Below, in pieces: positions 24,637-32,409 of a DNA stretch of 38,661 nt. The position numbers were made by a program, and so were the translations under genes. Within the stretch, counting starts at the first letter, position 1. Every line of letters starts with the position of its first letter. The notes below the pieces were generated by a model, which saw nothing but the letters and a program-made list of their open reading frames with translations, did not search any database and was not told the origin of the DNA. The stretch covers positions 1-38,661 of the forward strand of contig CAKSPH010000026.1 of the NCBI GenBank assembly GCA_934481355.1, given 5' to 3'. This DNA is from an uncultured Oscillospiraceae bacterium (GTDB lineage Bacteria; Bacillota; Clostridia; Oscillospirales; Ruminococcaceae).

Positions 24637-26403
24637 ATGAAAAAAGCATTTAAAGGATTGCTCGCAGTCTTGCTGTGCGCTTCACTGCTTTGCGGCTGCG
24701 CGTCAGATGAAAAACCGTCAGATGTCCCGCAGACCTCAGACGCTGTAACCAGCTCACTGCAAAACGGAGAACAGACAAGCGGTTCAGACGGCGGCACCGG
24801 TACTCCAGGTACTTCAGACAGCCAGTCAGCAACATTGCCGCCCGCTGACGCATCAGGAGCTCCTGAAGAGGCAGCTCCGACCATCGACATGGCGGATAGC
24901 TCCTCCGATGATGCGCCTGCTGAATCGGACGCAGCTCCCATCTCATCTTCACAGCAGACCACAAACCGCGAATACGAAAGCCTCCCGGCTGATACACAAA
25001 AACCGCAGACTACCGCCGCTGTCACATCTTCAACCACCTCCAGACCAAAGGAGAACAAGGATTTCAACGTAAACTGGAAGCTCAATTCCACTTGGGAAGA
25101 GGGTGGAAAACAGTGCGGCGGCTACGAGGTCGAGATAACAAACAACGGCAAAAACGCAGTAGGGAGCTGGACGTTAAAGGTCAGCGTACCTTCCGGATTT
25201 GAGCTGAAAGCTTCATGGAACGGGATTTTCACGCTAAGCGGAAACACCCTGACTGTGAAGAACGAAAGCTACAACGGCGAGATAGCTCCCGGCGGGAAAG
25301 CAGGATTCGGCTTCAACTATGCGAGCAGCGGTGAGTTCAAGCCGACGGGCGCAACTGTGAACGGCTCTGCGGCCGGGTATTCTTCTGGTTCTTCAGACAG
25401 TTCCGGCGGAAACGGCACTACCGCGGAGACAACTCCTGCTTCCACAATTCAGACAGTCCCCCCTGCCCCGGAGGATCCTGACGGAACAACGCCGGTTGCA
25501 GCGCACGGTCAGCTTTCAGTCAAGGGAACTCAGCTTGTTGACAGGAACGGAAAGGGCTATCAGCTTCGCGGAATGAGTACTCATGGTATAACATGGTTCC
25601 CGGATTTCATCAACGAGAATGCATTCCGGACGCTCCGCGACGACTGGAATACGAATGTTGTAAGGCTGGCAATGTACGTTGACGAATGGGGCAACGGTCA
25701 GTGTTACATGAAGAACAGGGACGGAAGCCGTCAGCTTCTTGAAAAGGGCGTTGACATCTGCATTAAGTTGGGAATGTATGTAATAATCGACTGGCACGTC
25801 CTGAATCCCGGCGACCCGACCTCATACACAGATGAAGCGATAGATTTCTTTAAGGATATGTCAAAGAAGTATGCCGACTACCCGAACATAATTTACGAAA
25901 TAGTTAACGAGCCCAATGGAAACGCCGACTGGTCAGGCTGTATAAAGCCCTATGCCGAGAAGGTAATTCCTGTCATACGCAGGAACGACAAGGACGCCGT
26001 TATAATAGTAGGCACTCCGACATGGAGTCAGGATATCGACAAAGCGCTGGCTGATCCGCTGGAATACGACAACATAATGTATGCGCTTCACTTCTATGCG
26101 GCTACGCATACCGACTGGCTCAGGGAACGCGCCGAAAAATGCATAAACGGCGGTCTTCCGATATTCGTTTCGGAGTTCGGCTGCTGTGACGCTTCCGGAA
26201 ACGGTGCAAACGACTTAAATCAGTCAGAAAAATGGCTGAAACTCCTTGATAAGTACGGCGTAAGCTACTGCAACTGGAATCTTGCAAACAAAAACGAATC
26301 TTCCTCCTGCTTCAGGGAATCCGCAAAGGCGGACGGAAAATGGAAAGACAGCGATTACTCCGAGGGCGGAGCATGGATACGCAAGTGGTTCAGGAATCAC
26401 TGA
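24637..26403 (+). CDS. Surface lipoprotein endoglucanase, CBM2-GH5 (GH5_2-like)
   Basis: A 588-residue secreted lipoprotein. A signal peptide ends in lipobox LCGC with the acylated C21; a Ser/Thr/Pro/Asp-rich linker (22-140) leads to a family 2 cellulose-binding module (about 142-243: FNVNWKLNSTWEEGG, GYEVEITNNG, GFGFNYASSGEF), a second linker, and a GH5 catalytic domain (about 290-588). Catalytic residues are E425 (acid/base, IVNEPNG) and E513 (nucleophile, FVSEFG); RGMSTHG and DWHVL also fit GH5_2 endo-beta-1,4-glucanases. No dockerin is present, so it is anchored in the membrane rather than in a cellulosome. The start is ATG 24637; the upstream in-frame reading is unsupported. Two terminators follow. 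Cellulose or beta-glucan as substrate is inference. Confidence 0.93.
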   Translation: MKKAFKGLLAVLLCASLLCGCASDEKPSDVPQTSDAVTSSLQNGEQTSGSDGGTGTPGTSDSQSATLPPADASGAPEEAAPTIDMADSSSDDAPAESDAAPISSSQQTTNREYESLPADTQKPQTTAAVTSSTTSRPKENKDFNVNWKLNSTWEEGGKQCGGYEVEITNNGKNAVGSWTLKVSVPSGFELKASWNGIFTLSGNTLTVKNESYNGEIAPGGKAGFGFNYASSGEFKPTGATVNGSAAGYSSGSSDSSGGNGTTAETTPASTIQTVPPAPEDPDGTTPVAAHGQLSVKGTQLVDRNGKGYQLRGMSTHGITWFPDFINENAFRTLRDDWNTNVVRLAMYVDEWGNGQCYMKNRDGSRQLLEKGVDICIKLGMYVIIDWHVLNPGDPTSYTDEAIDFFKDMSKKYADYPNIIYEIVNEPNGNADWSGCIKPYAEKVIPVIRRNDKDAVIIVGTPTWSQDIDKALADPLEYDNIMYALHFYAATHTDWLRERAEKCINGGLPIFVSEFGCCDASGNGANDLNQSEKWLKLLDKYGVSYCNWNLANKNESSSCFRESAKADGKWKDSDYSEGGAWIRKWFRNH

Positions 26404-26410
26404 TAAAAGC

Positions 26411-26438
26411 GGCGGCTCATTTATTGAGCCGCCATTTT
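26411..26438 (+). terminator. Terminator of the CBM2-GH5 gene
   Basis: GGCGGCTCA (26411-26419) pairs with TGAGCCGCC (26425-26433) around TTTAT, followed by ATTTT. Confidence 0.85.
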
Positions 26439-26461
26439 CTGTTCATGAAATCAGATAAAAT

Positions 26462-26489
26462 AAAAGCCGCCCGTTTCCGAGCGGCTTTT
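26462..26489. terminator. Convergent terminator before the purine permease
   Basis: AAAAGCCGC (26462-26470) pairs with GCGGCTTTT (26481-26489). The flanking A and T runs make it work in both directions; it probably ends the hpt-permease operon on the minus strand. Confidence 0.8.
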
Positions 26490-26500
26490 GCCTGCGGTAT

Positions 26501-27901
26501 TTACAGGAATATGTACTTCAGTATAAAGAGAACTGAAAGCACATAAAGCAGTACCGGTATCTTCTTTGCTTTTCCGGTAAAGAGATTGATGAGCGTATAG
26601 GAGATGATGCCAAGGGAGATACCCTCGGAAATGCTGTAAAACAGCGGCATTGCGATTACGCAGATGTAAGCCGGGATAGTGTCCGTAAGGTTTTCTGCGT
26701 CAAACTTGAGATCTGCAATGGCGCTGAACATAAGGAAGCCTACAACAATAAGCGCAGGGGCTGTTGCAAAGCTCGGGATCGCCGTAAATATAGGAGCAAG
26801 GAACACGGACAGGAGAAACAGCACACCAGTGGTGATAGCTGTAAGTCCGGTTCTGCCTCCTACGCCTACGCCGGCAGAGGACTCAACGAACGTTGTTGTT
26901 GTACTGGTACCGAATATAGCTCCGACAGATGTTGCGATTGCATCGGAAAGAAGCGCAGGCTTGATGGCAGGGAGCTTTCCGTTTTCATCGAGCATATTTG
27001 CCTTTGCACTTACGCCGATGAGAGTTCCCAGAGTGTCGAACAGGTCAACGAACAGGAACGAGAAGATGATAACAATGAAGTTCAGAATGTCAACGGAGCT
27101 GAAGTCAACATTGAAGCACTGACCGAATGTAAGGCCGAATGCGCTGAAATCAGTCAGTGAGAACGACGGGATAAGAGAATAGAATCCAGCGTCAGGCGTA
27201 GGAACATACAGACCGACAAGCTGGCAGATTATTCCGACGATCCATGTTGCAAAGATACCGATAAGGATGGACCCCTTAACGTTGCGAGCATGGAGAACGA
27301 AGGTAAAGATAGTGCCAAGCAGTGCCAGCAGTGCGCTGATACCAGCGGTGTTGAAATCCTGTGTGAAGTTGGTGATGGAAACCAGCGTCGATGCATTCGC
27401 CTTTACAAGACCTGAATTCTGGAGACCGATAAATGCGATAAACAGACCGATACCAACGGAAACTGCTTTCTTAAGCGGCATAGGTATGCAGTTAAATATA
27501 GCTTCACGCACATTAGTGAGTGAAAGAATAATAAAGATGATACCTTCGATGAATACGGCAAGAAGCGCTATCTGCCATGAATATCCAAAACCAATGCATA
27601 CAGTGTATGCGAGATATGCGTTAAGTCCCATGCCAGCTGAAAGCGCAAACGGGAGATTTGCAAGAAGTCCCATCAGGATAGTGCCGACAAAGGAAGCAAG
27701 GCAGGTGGCGATAAGAACCGCTGTGCTGTCCATTCCTGCGGCGGAAAGAATGCTCGGATTGACCGCGAGTATGTACGCCATTGTCATGAATGTGGTGACG
27801 CCGGCGGCTATCTCGGTCTTTACGTTTGTGTTGTGTTCCTTGAGCTTGAATACCTTTTCAAGTACCCCGGGCTGTGCGGAACTGTTTGCTTTGTTACTCA
27901 T
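26501..27901 (-). CDS. NCS2/AzgA-type purine permease
   Basis: A 466-residue transporter with about 12-14 membrane helices, in the AzgA-like branch of nucleobase:cation symporters (guanine/hypoxanthine or adenine; PbuG/PbuO group). Diagnostic segments: NVKTEIAAGVTTFMTMAYILAVNPSIL near the N-terminus, SAGMGLNAYLAYTV, VDLFDTLGTLIGVSAKANM, and ESSAGVGVGGRTGLTAI. ATG 27901 has AAGGAGG five bases upstream. It starts 12 bases after hpt in the same operon, so imported hypoxanthine or guanine can be converted directly to nucleotide. The exact purine cannot be told from the sequence. Confidence 0.9.
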   Translation of the reverse strand: MSNKANSSAQPGVLEKVFKLKEHNTNVKTEIAAGVTTFMTMAYILAVNPSILSAAGMDSTAVLIATCLASFVGTILMGLLANLPFALSAGMGLNAYLAYTVCIGFGYSWQIALLAVFIEGIIFIILSLTNVREAIFNCIPMPLKKAVSVGIGLFIAFIGLQNSGLVKANASTLVSITNFTQDFNTAGISALLALLGTIFTFVLHARNVKGSILIGIFATWIVGIICQLVGLYVPTPDAGFYSLIPSFSLTDFSAFGLTFGQCFNVDFSSVDILNFIVIIFSFLFVDLFDTLGTLIGVSAKANMLDENGKLPAIKPALLSDAIATSVGAIFGTSTTTTFVESSAGVGVGGRTGLTAITTGVLFLLSVFLAPIFTAIPSFATAPALIVVGFLMFSAIADLKFDAENLTDTIPAYICVIAMPLFYSISEGISLGIISYTLINLFTGKAKKIPVLLYVLSVLFILKYIFL

Positions 27902-27913
27902 AGATCCTCCTTT

Positions 27914-28453
27914 TTAATCTTCACAGTACTCAGCAATGTAGGGCAGATTTCTGTATTTTTCTCCGCAGTCAAGACCGTATCCTATCACGAAATAGTCCGG
28001 GATAGTGAATAAAGTCCTGTCCGCAGTGAATTCCACAACTCTTCTGGAGGGCTTGTCCAGCAGTGTGATGACTTCCAGAGAAAGCGGGTTTCTCTTTTTC
28101 AGGAGCTCCACCACAGCCGCAAGGGTTCTTCCAGTGTCGATTATGTCCTCCACTATCACTACATGGTATCCGCTGATATCCTGTGTGATGTCCTTGGTTA
28201 TGGTGACTTCGCCGCAGGATTCTGTGCCCGCATAGTAGCTCTTTGCACACATGAATGCTACCTCGCAGGGTATTGTTACTGCCCGGCAGAAATCAGCCAT
28301 AAAAATGAATGCTCCATTAAGTATGCTGACCAGCAGAAGCGGCTTGCCTGCGTAATCCCTGCTTACTTCGCTGCCTACCTCGGCGACGCGGGACTTTATT
28401 TCCTCTTCACCGATCAGGACACGCTTAATGTGTTTCTCCATTTCCTTATCCAA
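27914..28453 (-). CDS. hpt: Hypoxanthine(-guanine) phosphoribosyltransferase
   Basis: A 179-residue purine salvage enzyme joining hypoxanthine or guanine to PRPP. The PRPP loop is VVIVEDIIDTGRTL, and LVSILNGAFIFMADF and DYFVIGYGLDCGEKYRNLPYI are typical of HPRT. Start choice: TTG 28453 has a strong GGGGGAGGAA nine bases upstream, while the in-frame ATG 28441 has its only purine-rich stretch directly against it; TTG is preferred (ATG would give 175 residues). The leader is structured (two hairpins, 28471-28515). First gene of a two-gene operon with the purine permease. Confidence 0.92.
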   Translation of the reverse strand: MDKEMEKHIKRVLIGEEEIKSRVAEVGSEVSRDYAGKPLLLVSILNGAFIFMADFCRAVTIPCEVAFMCAKSYYAGTESCGEVTITKDITQDISGYHVVIVEDIIDTGRTLAAVVELLKKRNPLSLEVITLLDKPSRRVVEFTADRTLFTIPDYFVIGYGLDCGEKYRNLPYIAEYCED

Positions 28454-28470
28454 AATGTTCTTCCTCCCCC

Positions 28471-28515
28471 TGCACCGAAGTGCAATGCTGTTATTACGGA
28501 ATGAACCCATTCCGT
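28471..28515 (-). promoter_or_regulatory. Two-hairpin leader of the hpt operon
   Basis: On the minus strand an eight-pair stem ACGGAATG-GGTT-CATTCCGT (28515-28496) is followed by TGCAC-TTCG-GTGCA (28484-28471), a UUCG tetraloop stem ending directly before the GGGGGAGG ribosome binding site. The conserved core of a purine riboswitch was not recognised. It may stabilise the message or tune translation. Confidence 0.55.
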
Positions 28516-28532
28516 ATGTATGTGATTATATA

Positions 28533-28561
28533 ATTATAGCTTAAACAGACGTATATTTCAA
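28533..28561 (-). promoter_or_regulatory. Sigma-A promoter of hpt
   Basis: Minus strand: TTGAAA (28561-28556), 17-base spacer, TATAAT (28538-28533). A leader of about 70 bases follows, holding two hairpins. Confidence 0.75.
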
Positions 28562-28612
28562 CCCTTTTACAGAAATTTCGTCAAATATGCGTAAAAAATT
28601 ATGTTTTCTCTA

Positions 28613-28641
28613 TTGACATTGCAGTATCGAAAAGGTATAAT
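28613..28641 (+). promoter_or_regulatory. Consensus sigma-A promoter of tcdA-GH26
   Basis: TTGACA (28613-28618), 17-base spacer, TATAAT (28636-28641). It diverges from the hpt promoter about 50 bases away. The leader is about 30 bases with AAAGGAG before the start. Confidence 0.9.
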
Positions 28642-28676
28642 ATATCAGAACGATAGGTTTTATAAAGGAGCTAATC

Positions 28677-29444
28677 ATGCTTAATCAGTTTTCAAGAACA
28701 GAGTTGATTTTCGGCAAGGAAGCCATGGAAAAGCTCGCAGCGGCAAGGGTTGCGATTTTCGGCATCGGCGGCGTAGGAGGCTACACTGCGGAGGCTCTTG
28801 CGAGAAGCGGAGTCGGCACGCTCGACCTGATTGACGACGACAGGGTTTGCCTGACCAACATCAACCGCCAGATTTTCGCAACAAGAAAGACCGTAGGAAA
28901 GTTTAAGACAGACGTTGCAAAGGAACGTCTTTTGGACATAAATCCGGATATGACCGTTAATACATTCAAGACGTTTTATATGCCGGAAACCGCGGATCAG
29001 TTCGATTTCACGCAGTATGACTATGTTGTTGACGCGATAGATACAGTTACTGGCAAAATAGAACTGGTGATGAATGCCAGCAAGTGCCATACTCCGATCA
29101 TATGCTCTATGGGCGCCGGAAACAAGGTGGATCCGACCCGTTTTGAAGTTGCGGATATTTACAGCACTTCTGTCTGCCCGCTGGCGCGCGTAATGCGCTA
29201 CGAACTGAAAAAGCGCGGCATCCGCAAACTTAAGGTAGTGTACTCCAGGGAGAAGCCTATAACTCCGGTGGACGATATGGCAATCAGCTGCAAACAGCAT
29301 TGCATCTGCCCTCCCGGAACTGCGCGCAAATGCACACAGCGCAATCAGGTTCCCGGAAGCAACGCATTTGTGCCGTCTGTCGTCGGGCTTATCATAGCCG
29401 GTGAAGTTATCAAAGACATCACGGGATTCAAGGAGGTAAAGTAG
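28677..29444 (+). CDS. tcdA: tRNA threonylcarbamoyladenosine dehydratase TcdA
   Basis: A 255-residue E1/ThiF-fold enzyme that uses ATP to cyclise the t6A modification at tRNA position 37 to ct6A. The nucleotide-binding motif is GIGGVGG (29-35), followed by DLIDDDRVCLTNINRQ, and the TcdA-type SMGAGNKVDPTRFEVADI and CKQHCICPPG segments; the C-terminus (FVPSVVGLIIAGEVIKDITG) fits the family. ATG 28677 has AAAGGAG seven bases before. The stop codon TAG shares its last base with the GTG start of the GH26 gene, so the two are translationally coupled. Confidence 0.93.
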   Translation: MLNQFSRTELIFGKEAMEKLAAARVAIFGIGGVGGYTAEALARSGVGTLDLIDDDRVCLTNINRQIFATRKTVGKFKTDVAKERLLDINPDMTVNTFKTFYMPETADQFDFTQYDYVVDAIDTVTGKIELVMNASKCHTPIICSMGAGNKVDPTRFEVADIYSTSVCPLARVMRYELKKRGIRKLKVVYSREKPITPVDDMAISCKQHCICPPGTARKCTQRNQVPGSNAFVPSVVGLIIAGEVIKDITGFKEVK

Positions 29445-30409
29445 TGAGAGCAGTTGACCCCAACGCACAGCCGGAAGTCCAGCGTGTTCTGGACTACCTT
29501 ACCGAGATACGCGGAACAAAGATACTGCTTGGTCAGCATACCCAGACTATGGGACAGGAAGAGCTTAACTGCATAAAGGAAATTACCGGGCAGCTTCCGG
29601 CGGTATGCGGCTTTGAACTTCTCGGCTACTCGCCGAATATCCGGCCGGAGCTTTCCGGCGAGGAATGCATGACAGAGGTAAACGAAGCCCGCGGAACTCT
29701 GCGAAAGGCGTGGGAATGGGCACGGCGCGGCGGACTTATCACGTTTACATGGCACTGGTTTTCTCCGCTGGGGGGGAAGGATAAATCGTTCTTTTCCGTA
29801 AACACTGATTTCAGCGCTTCCAGAGCGGCACAGTCCGGTACAGCGGAAAACAGCGCATTTATAAACGACCTCGACTATATGGCGGGACTTCTCCGACCAT
29901 TCTGCGACGAACATATCCCGATACTCTGGAGACCGTTCCACGAATCCGAAGGCGACTGGTTCTGGTGGGGACGCGAGGGTGCCGGACCGTGCAGGAAGCT
30001 CTATGCCATTATGTTCGACAGGTTCGTTAATAAACATCAGCTTCACAATCTGATATGGGTGCACAATTCCCCGAAGGCAGAGAATTACCCTGGAGACGAT
30101 ATGGCTGATGTGATATCACGCGATCTTTATCCTCCGGCACATCAGCATACCGACCTTTCCGGGGAATATGAGGAACTTAAAGCCGTTACCACGGCAGACA
30201 AGCTCTGCGCTGTCGCAGAAACGGGCACTATTCCGGACATACCCGCACTGACGGAACACAAGATACCATGGTGCTGGTATATGACATGGTCAAAGGATTT
30301 CACCTGCACGGAAAAGTTCACCAGCTTTGACGAACTTCGAAGGGCGTATAACTGCGAAAACGCTGTCACGCTTGAACGACTCCCGAAGCTGTACGAATGC
30401 AGATTATAA
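29444..30409 (+). CDS. Cytoplasmic GH26 beta-mannanase
   Basis: A 321-residue GH26 domain with no signal peptide, no binding module and no dockerin, so it should be cytoplasmic. The acid/base is E167 in WRPFHE and the nucleophile is E259 in AVAETG; the substrate-binding aromatic cluster FTWHWFSPLGG and DWFWWG fits GH26 endo-beta-mannanases. It starts with GTG 29444, overlapping the tcdA stop by one base; AAGGAGG lies upstream inside tcdA. An intracellular GH26 presumably cuts imported manno-oligosaccharides, which is inference. A strong terminator follows and a convergent AraC regulator lies beyond it. Confidence 0.9.
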   Translation: MRAVDPNAQPEVQRVLDYLTEIRGTKILLGQHTQTMGQEELNCIKEITGQLPAVCGFELLGYSPNIRPELSGEECMTEVNEARGTLRKAWEWARRGGLITFTWHWFSPLGGKDKSFFSVNTDFSASRAAQSGTAENSAFINDLDYMAGLLRPFCDEHIPILWRPFHESEGDWFWWGREGAGPCRKLYAIMFDRFVNKHQLHNLIWVHNSPKAENYPGDDMADVISRDLYPPAHQHTDLSGEYEELKAVTTADKLCAVAETGTIPDIPALTEHKIPWCWYMTWSKDFTCTEKFTSFDELRRAYNCENAVTLERLPKLYECRL

Positions 30410-30413
30410 AATA

Positions 30414-30447
30414 CAAGCTCCCGAAAAGAAACGGGAGCTTGTTTTAT
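30414..30447. terminator. Convergent terminator between GH26 and araC-type genes
   Basis: CAAGCTCCCG (30414-30423) pairs with CGGGAGCTTG (30432-30441), ten pairs with an eight-base loop, followed by TTTTATT on the plus strand; the minus side also has a T-rich flank. Confidence 0.9.
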
Positions 30448-31319
30448 TCAGTTTTCCCCTGTTTCATGCGGAACTGCTTCGGGGTCGTCCCCCGGAGCTT
30501 CTTGAAGCTTTTTATAAGGTGCGAACAATCGGAAAAACCTGTTTCCTGACTTATCCGGTTAAGATCGAAATCCGTGAACACAAGGAATTCCTCAGCTTTG
30601 ATAATGCGCATCTCCTCGATGTATTCCTTGCAGGTCTTTCCGTAAACCGACAGGAATTTCTTTGCAAAATAGGAATAGCTCATTCCGCAGCGCTCTGCGA
30701 TTTCGCTGACCTGCACCCCGCCTGAGAGCTTCTCGTCTATATACTCTGTAATATTATAGATGTCATAGCGCGCGTCCTCGGTATATGCTTCGCTGTCAAC
30801 GGAAAACCCATGCGCCTGCCAGCACCTGATTATTCCCAGCAAAAGCCTGTACAGGTCCGTCCTTATCATCAGGTCAAATCCATAACTCTGCTGATACATC
30901 TCGGAGACGCAGTTTGAGAAAATACGTTCCGCGTCAAATTCCGAAGCCTCTGAAGCCGGGAAATATATGCTCATTCCCTTTTTTTCGGCACTTCTGAATA
31001 TGCTCCGCAGCTTCGGAGCATAACTCGTTGTAAGACTCATCCGGCTGATGTCAAGCTTGATAACGGCGTATTTCGCATAGCTCCCGCCCGGGGAGGCTAT
31101 CGAATGAACCGCTTTAGGGTGAAACAGCACCATATCGCCTTTTCCGGCAGTGTATTTTTCAGAGCCGCAGGTCATCTCCGCGCTTCCCTCAAGCATATAT
31201 ATGAGCTCCATATAAAAATGCCAGTGCGGACGTATCGGGAAATATCTGGAATCTGTATCGAAATAAAAACATTCTACCGGACGATTAAGGACGTCGCCCT
31301 CCTCATAGAGAAAATACAA
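30444..31319 (-). CDS. AraC-family transcriptional regulator
   Basis: A 291-residue regulator with an N-terminal cupin-type sensing domain (about 1-140; PHWHFYMELIYMLEGSAEM and GDMVLFHPKAVHS are the typical beta-barrel segments) and a C-terminal double helix-turn-helix (about 190-287; ISQETGFSDCSHLIKSFKKL then GTTPKQFR). Such regulators usually activate nearby sugar-use genes. It starts with TTG 31319: an in-frame stop lies only two codons upstream, no earlier start exists, and GGTGA is six bases before. It follows the SpoU methyltransferase by 20 bases. Target genes could be the convergent GH26 or the flanking GH5 genes; this is inference. Confidence 0.88.
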   Translation of the reverse strand: MYFLYEEGDVLNRPVECFYFDTDSRYFPIRPHWHFYMELIYMLEGSAEMTCGSEKYTAGKGDMVLFHPKAVHSIASPGGSYAKYAVIKLDISRMSLTTSYAPKLRSIFRSAEKKGMSIYFPASEASEFDAERIFSNCVSEMYQQSYGFDLMIRTDLYRLLLGIIRCWQAHGFSVDSEAYTEDARYDIYNITEYIDEKLSGGVQVSEIAERCGMSYSYFAKKFLSVYGKTCKEYIEEMRIIKAEEFLVFTDFDLNRISQETGFSDCSHLIKSFKKLRGTTPKQFRMKQGKTE

Positions 31320-31339
31320 ATTTGTTCACCGCCATTCGT

Positions 31340-32170
31340 TCATCCGCGCCATTTCAGCTGCCAGAATGCAACAGCTCCAGCAGCCGCCACATTCAGGGAA
31401 TCCACGCCAAGAGACATAGGGATCTTTACCGTATAATCACATGAAGCTATCGTATTGTGAGAAAGACCGTCGCCCTCCGTGCCGAGTATAATGGCGAGTT
31501 TGTCCTCTGCCGCCAGCGCCGGATCGTCAATGCTGACTGAATCGCCTGTGAGAGCCATTGCGGCAGTCCTGAAACCCCATTCATTCAGTTGTGAAAGTCC
31601 CTTTTCTGGCCAGTCCTCCGGTTCGCTGCCTATCTGCGCCCATGGGATCATAAGAACCGTTCCCATGCTGACCCTCACCGCGCGGCGCAGGAGCGGGTCG
31701 CAGCAGGACGGAGTTATCAGCACCGCGTCGATTCCAAGTGCCGCCGCCGAGCGGAAAACAGCACCGATATTCGTGGTGTCCACGATGTTCTCAAGAACAG
31801 CTATTCTGTGTGCGGTGCGGCATATTTCCCCGGCGCTTCTGGGTTTCGGCCGCTTTACCGCAGAGAGCACTCCCCTGTTAAGCCTGTAGCCGGTCATTTC
31901 TGAAAGAAGCTCCGTATCCGCAAGATATACCGGTATATCTCCGCAGCGGCTGATTATATCTGCTGCGCAGCTGTCAAGGCAGCGCTTTTCTGTGAGAATT
32001 GATATCAGCTCATATCCCTGATCTATCGCGAGAGATATTACTTTTGGGCTTTCCGCGATAAAAATTCCCTTTTCCGGTTCCAGCTTATTCCGGAGCTGTG
32101 CTTCTGTAAGTTTTGTATAAACCTCGCAGCCGGGGGCATTAAGGTCGTTGATTTCAATAAAATTCGGCAT
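31340..32170 (-). CDS. SpoU/TrmH-family RNA 2'-O-methyltransferase
   Basis: A 276-residue SPOUT methyltransferase. An N-terminal substrate-binding domain (KGIFIAESPKVISLAI) precedes the trefoil-knot SAM domain with the three family motifs: ENIVDTTNIGAVFRSAAALG (motif 1), AIILGTEGDGL (motif 2) and IPMSLGVDSLNVAAAGAV (motif 3). The family methylates ribose 2'-OH in tRNA or rRNA; which base is unknown here. ATG 32170 has AAGGA eleven bases before. It shares an operon with the AraC regulator. Confidence 0.9.
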   Translation of the reverse strand: MPNFIEINDLNAPGCEVYTKLTEAQLRNKLEPEKGIFIAESPKVISLAIDQGYELISILTEKRCLDSCAADIISRCGDIPVYLADTELLSEMTGYRLNRGVLSAVKRPKPRSAGEICRTAHRIAVLENIVDTTNIGAVFRSAAALGIDAVLITPSCCDPLLRRAVRVSMGTVLMIPWAQIGSEPEDWPEKGLSQLNEWGFRTAAMALTGDSVSIDDPALAAEDKLAIILGTEGDGLSHNTIASCDYTVKIPMSLGVDSLNVAAAGAVAFWQLKWRG

Positions 32171-32205
32171 TGTACATTTATCCTTCTGTTTTTTGTCTAT
32201 GTATC

Positions 32206-32234
32206 ATTATAGTACAAATATCTTCAAAAATCAA
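32206..32234 (-). promoter_or_regulatory. Sigma-A promoter of the SpoU-AraC operon
   Basis: Minus strand: TTGATT (32234-32229), 17-base spacer, TATAAT (32211-32206). Confidence 0.75.
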
Positions 32235-32289
32235 GTGGGATTCCGTTATTGCTCTGGACTTTTTTGAACTTTTCAGCACTTTTCTGACA

Positions 32290-32320
32290 TTTGTGATTTA
32301 TGACAGAATGTTTTCACAAA
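32290..32320. other. Inverted repeat upstream of the GH5_4 promoter
   Basis: TTTGTGA (32290-32296) and TCACAAA (32314-32320) are exact inverted repeats 17 bases apart, just upstream of the -35 box at 32326. A regulator site is possible; nothing else is visible in 32235-32325. Confidence 0.35.
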
Positions 32321-32325
32321 ACATC

Positions 32326-32354
32326 TTGATTTTATTGCAGATTCGTGATAGAAT
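32326..32354 (+). promoter_or_regulatory. Sigma-A promoter of the GH5_4 gene
   Basis: TTGATT (32326-32331), 17-base spacer, TAGAAT (32349-32354) preceded by TGA. Confidence 0.65.
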
Positions 32355-32359
32355 AATGT

Positions 32360-32377
32360 TTGTAAACGTTTTATCAA
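32360..32377 (+). promoter_or_regulatory. LacI/CcpA-type operator at the GH5_4 start point
   Basis: TTGTAAACGTTTTATCAA is an imperfect palindrome centred on the CG typical of LacI-family sites. Its core fits the CcpA cre pattern TGWAANCGNTNWCA at all defined positions except the last two. It covers the predicted transcription start (about 32361), where a bound repressor would block initiation. Confidence 0.55.
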
Positions 32378-32409
32378 GCGGTACTTAATTATATCCCCGG
32401 AGGTAATTT

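Noticed and set aside
28454..28560. Purine riboswitch or T-box in the hpt leader
   Set aside because: Only two simple hairpins are seen; the conserved junction and loop sequences of the guanine/adenine aptamer and the T-box motif are not recognisable.
28692..29468. A 258-codon minus-strand open frame opposite tcdA
   Set aside because: Shadow of tcdA, whose ThiF-fold motifs are clear on the plus strand.
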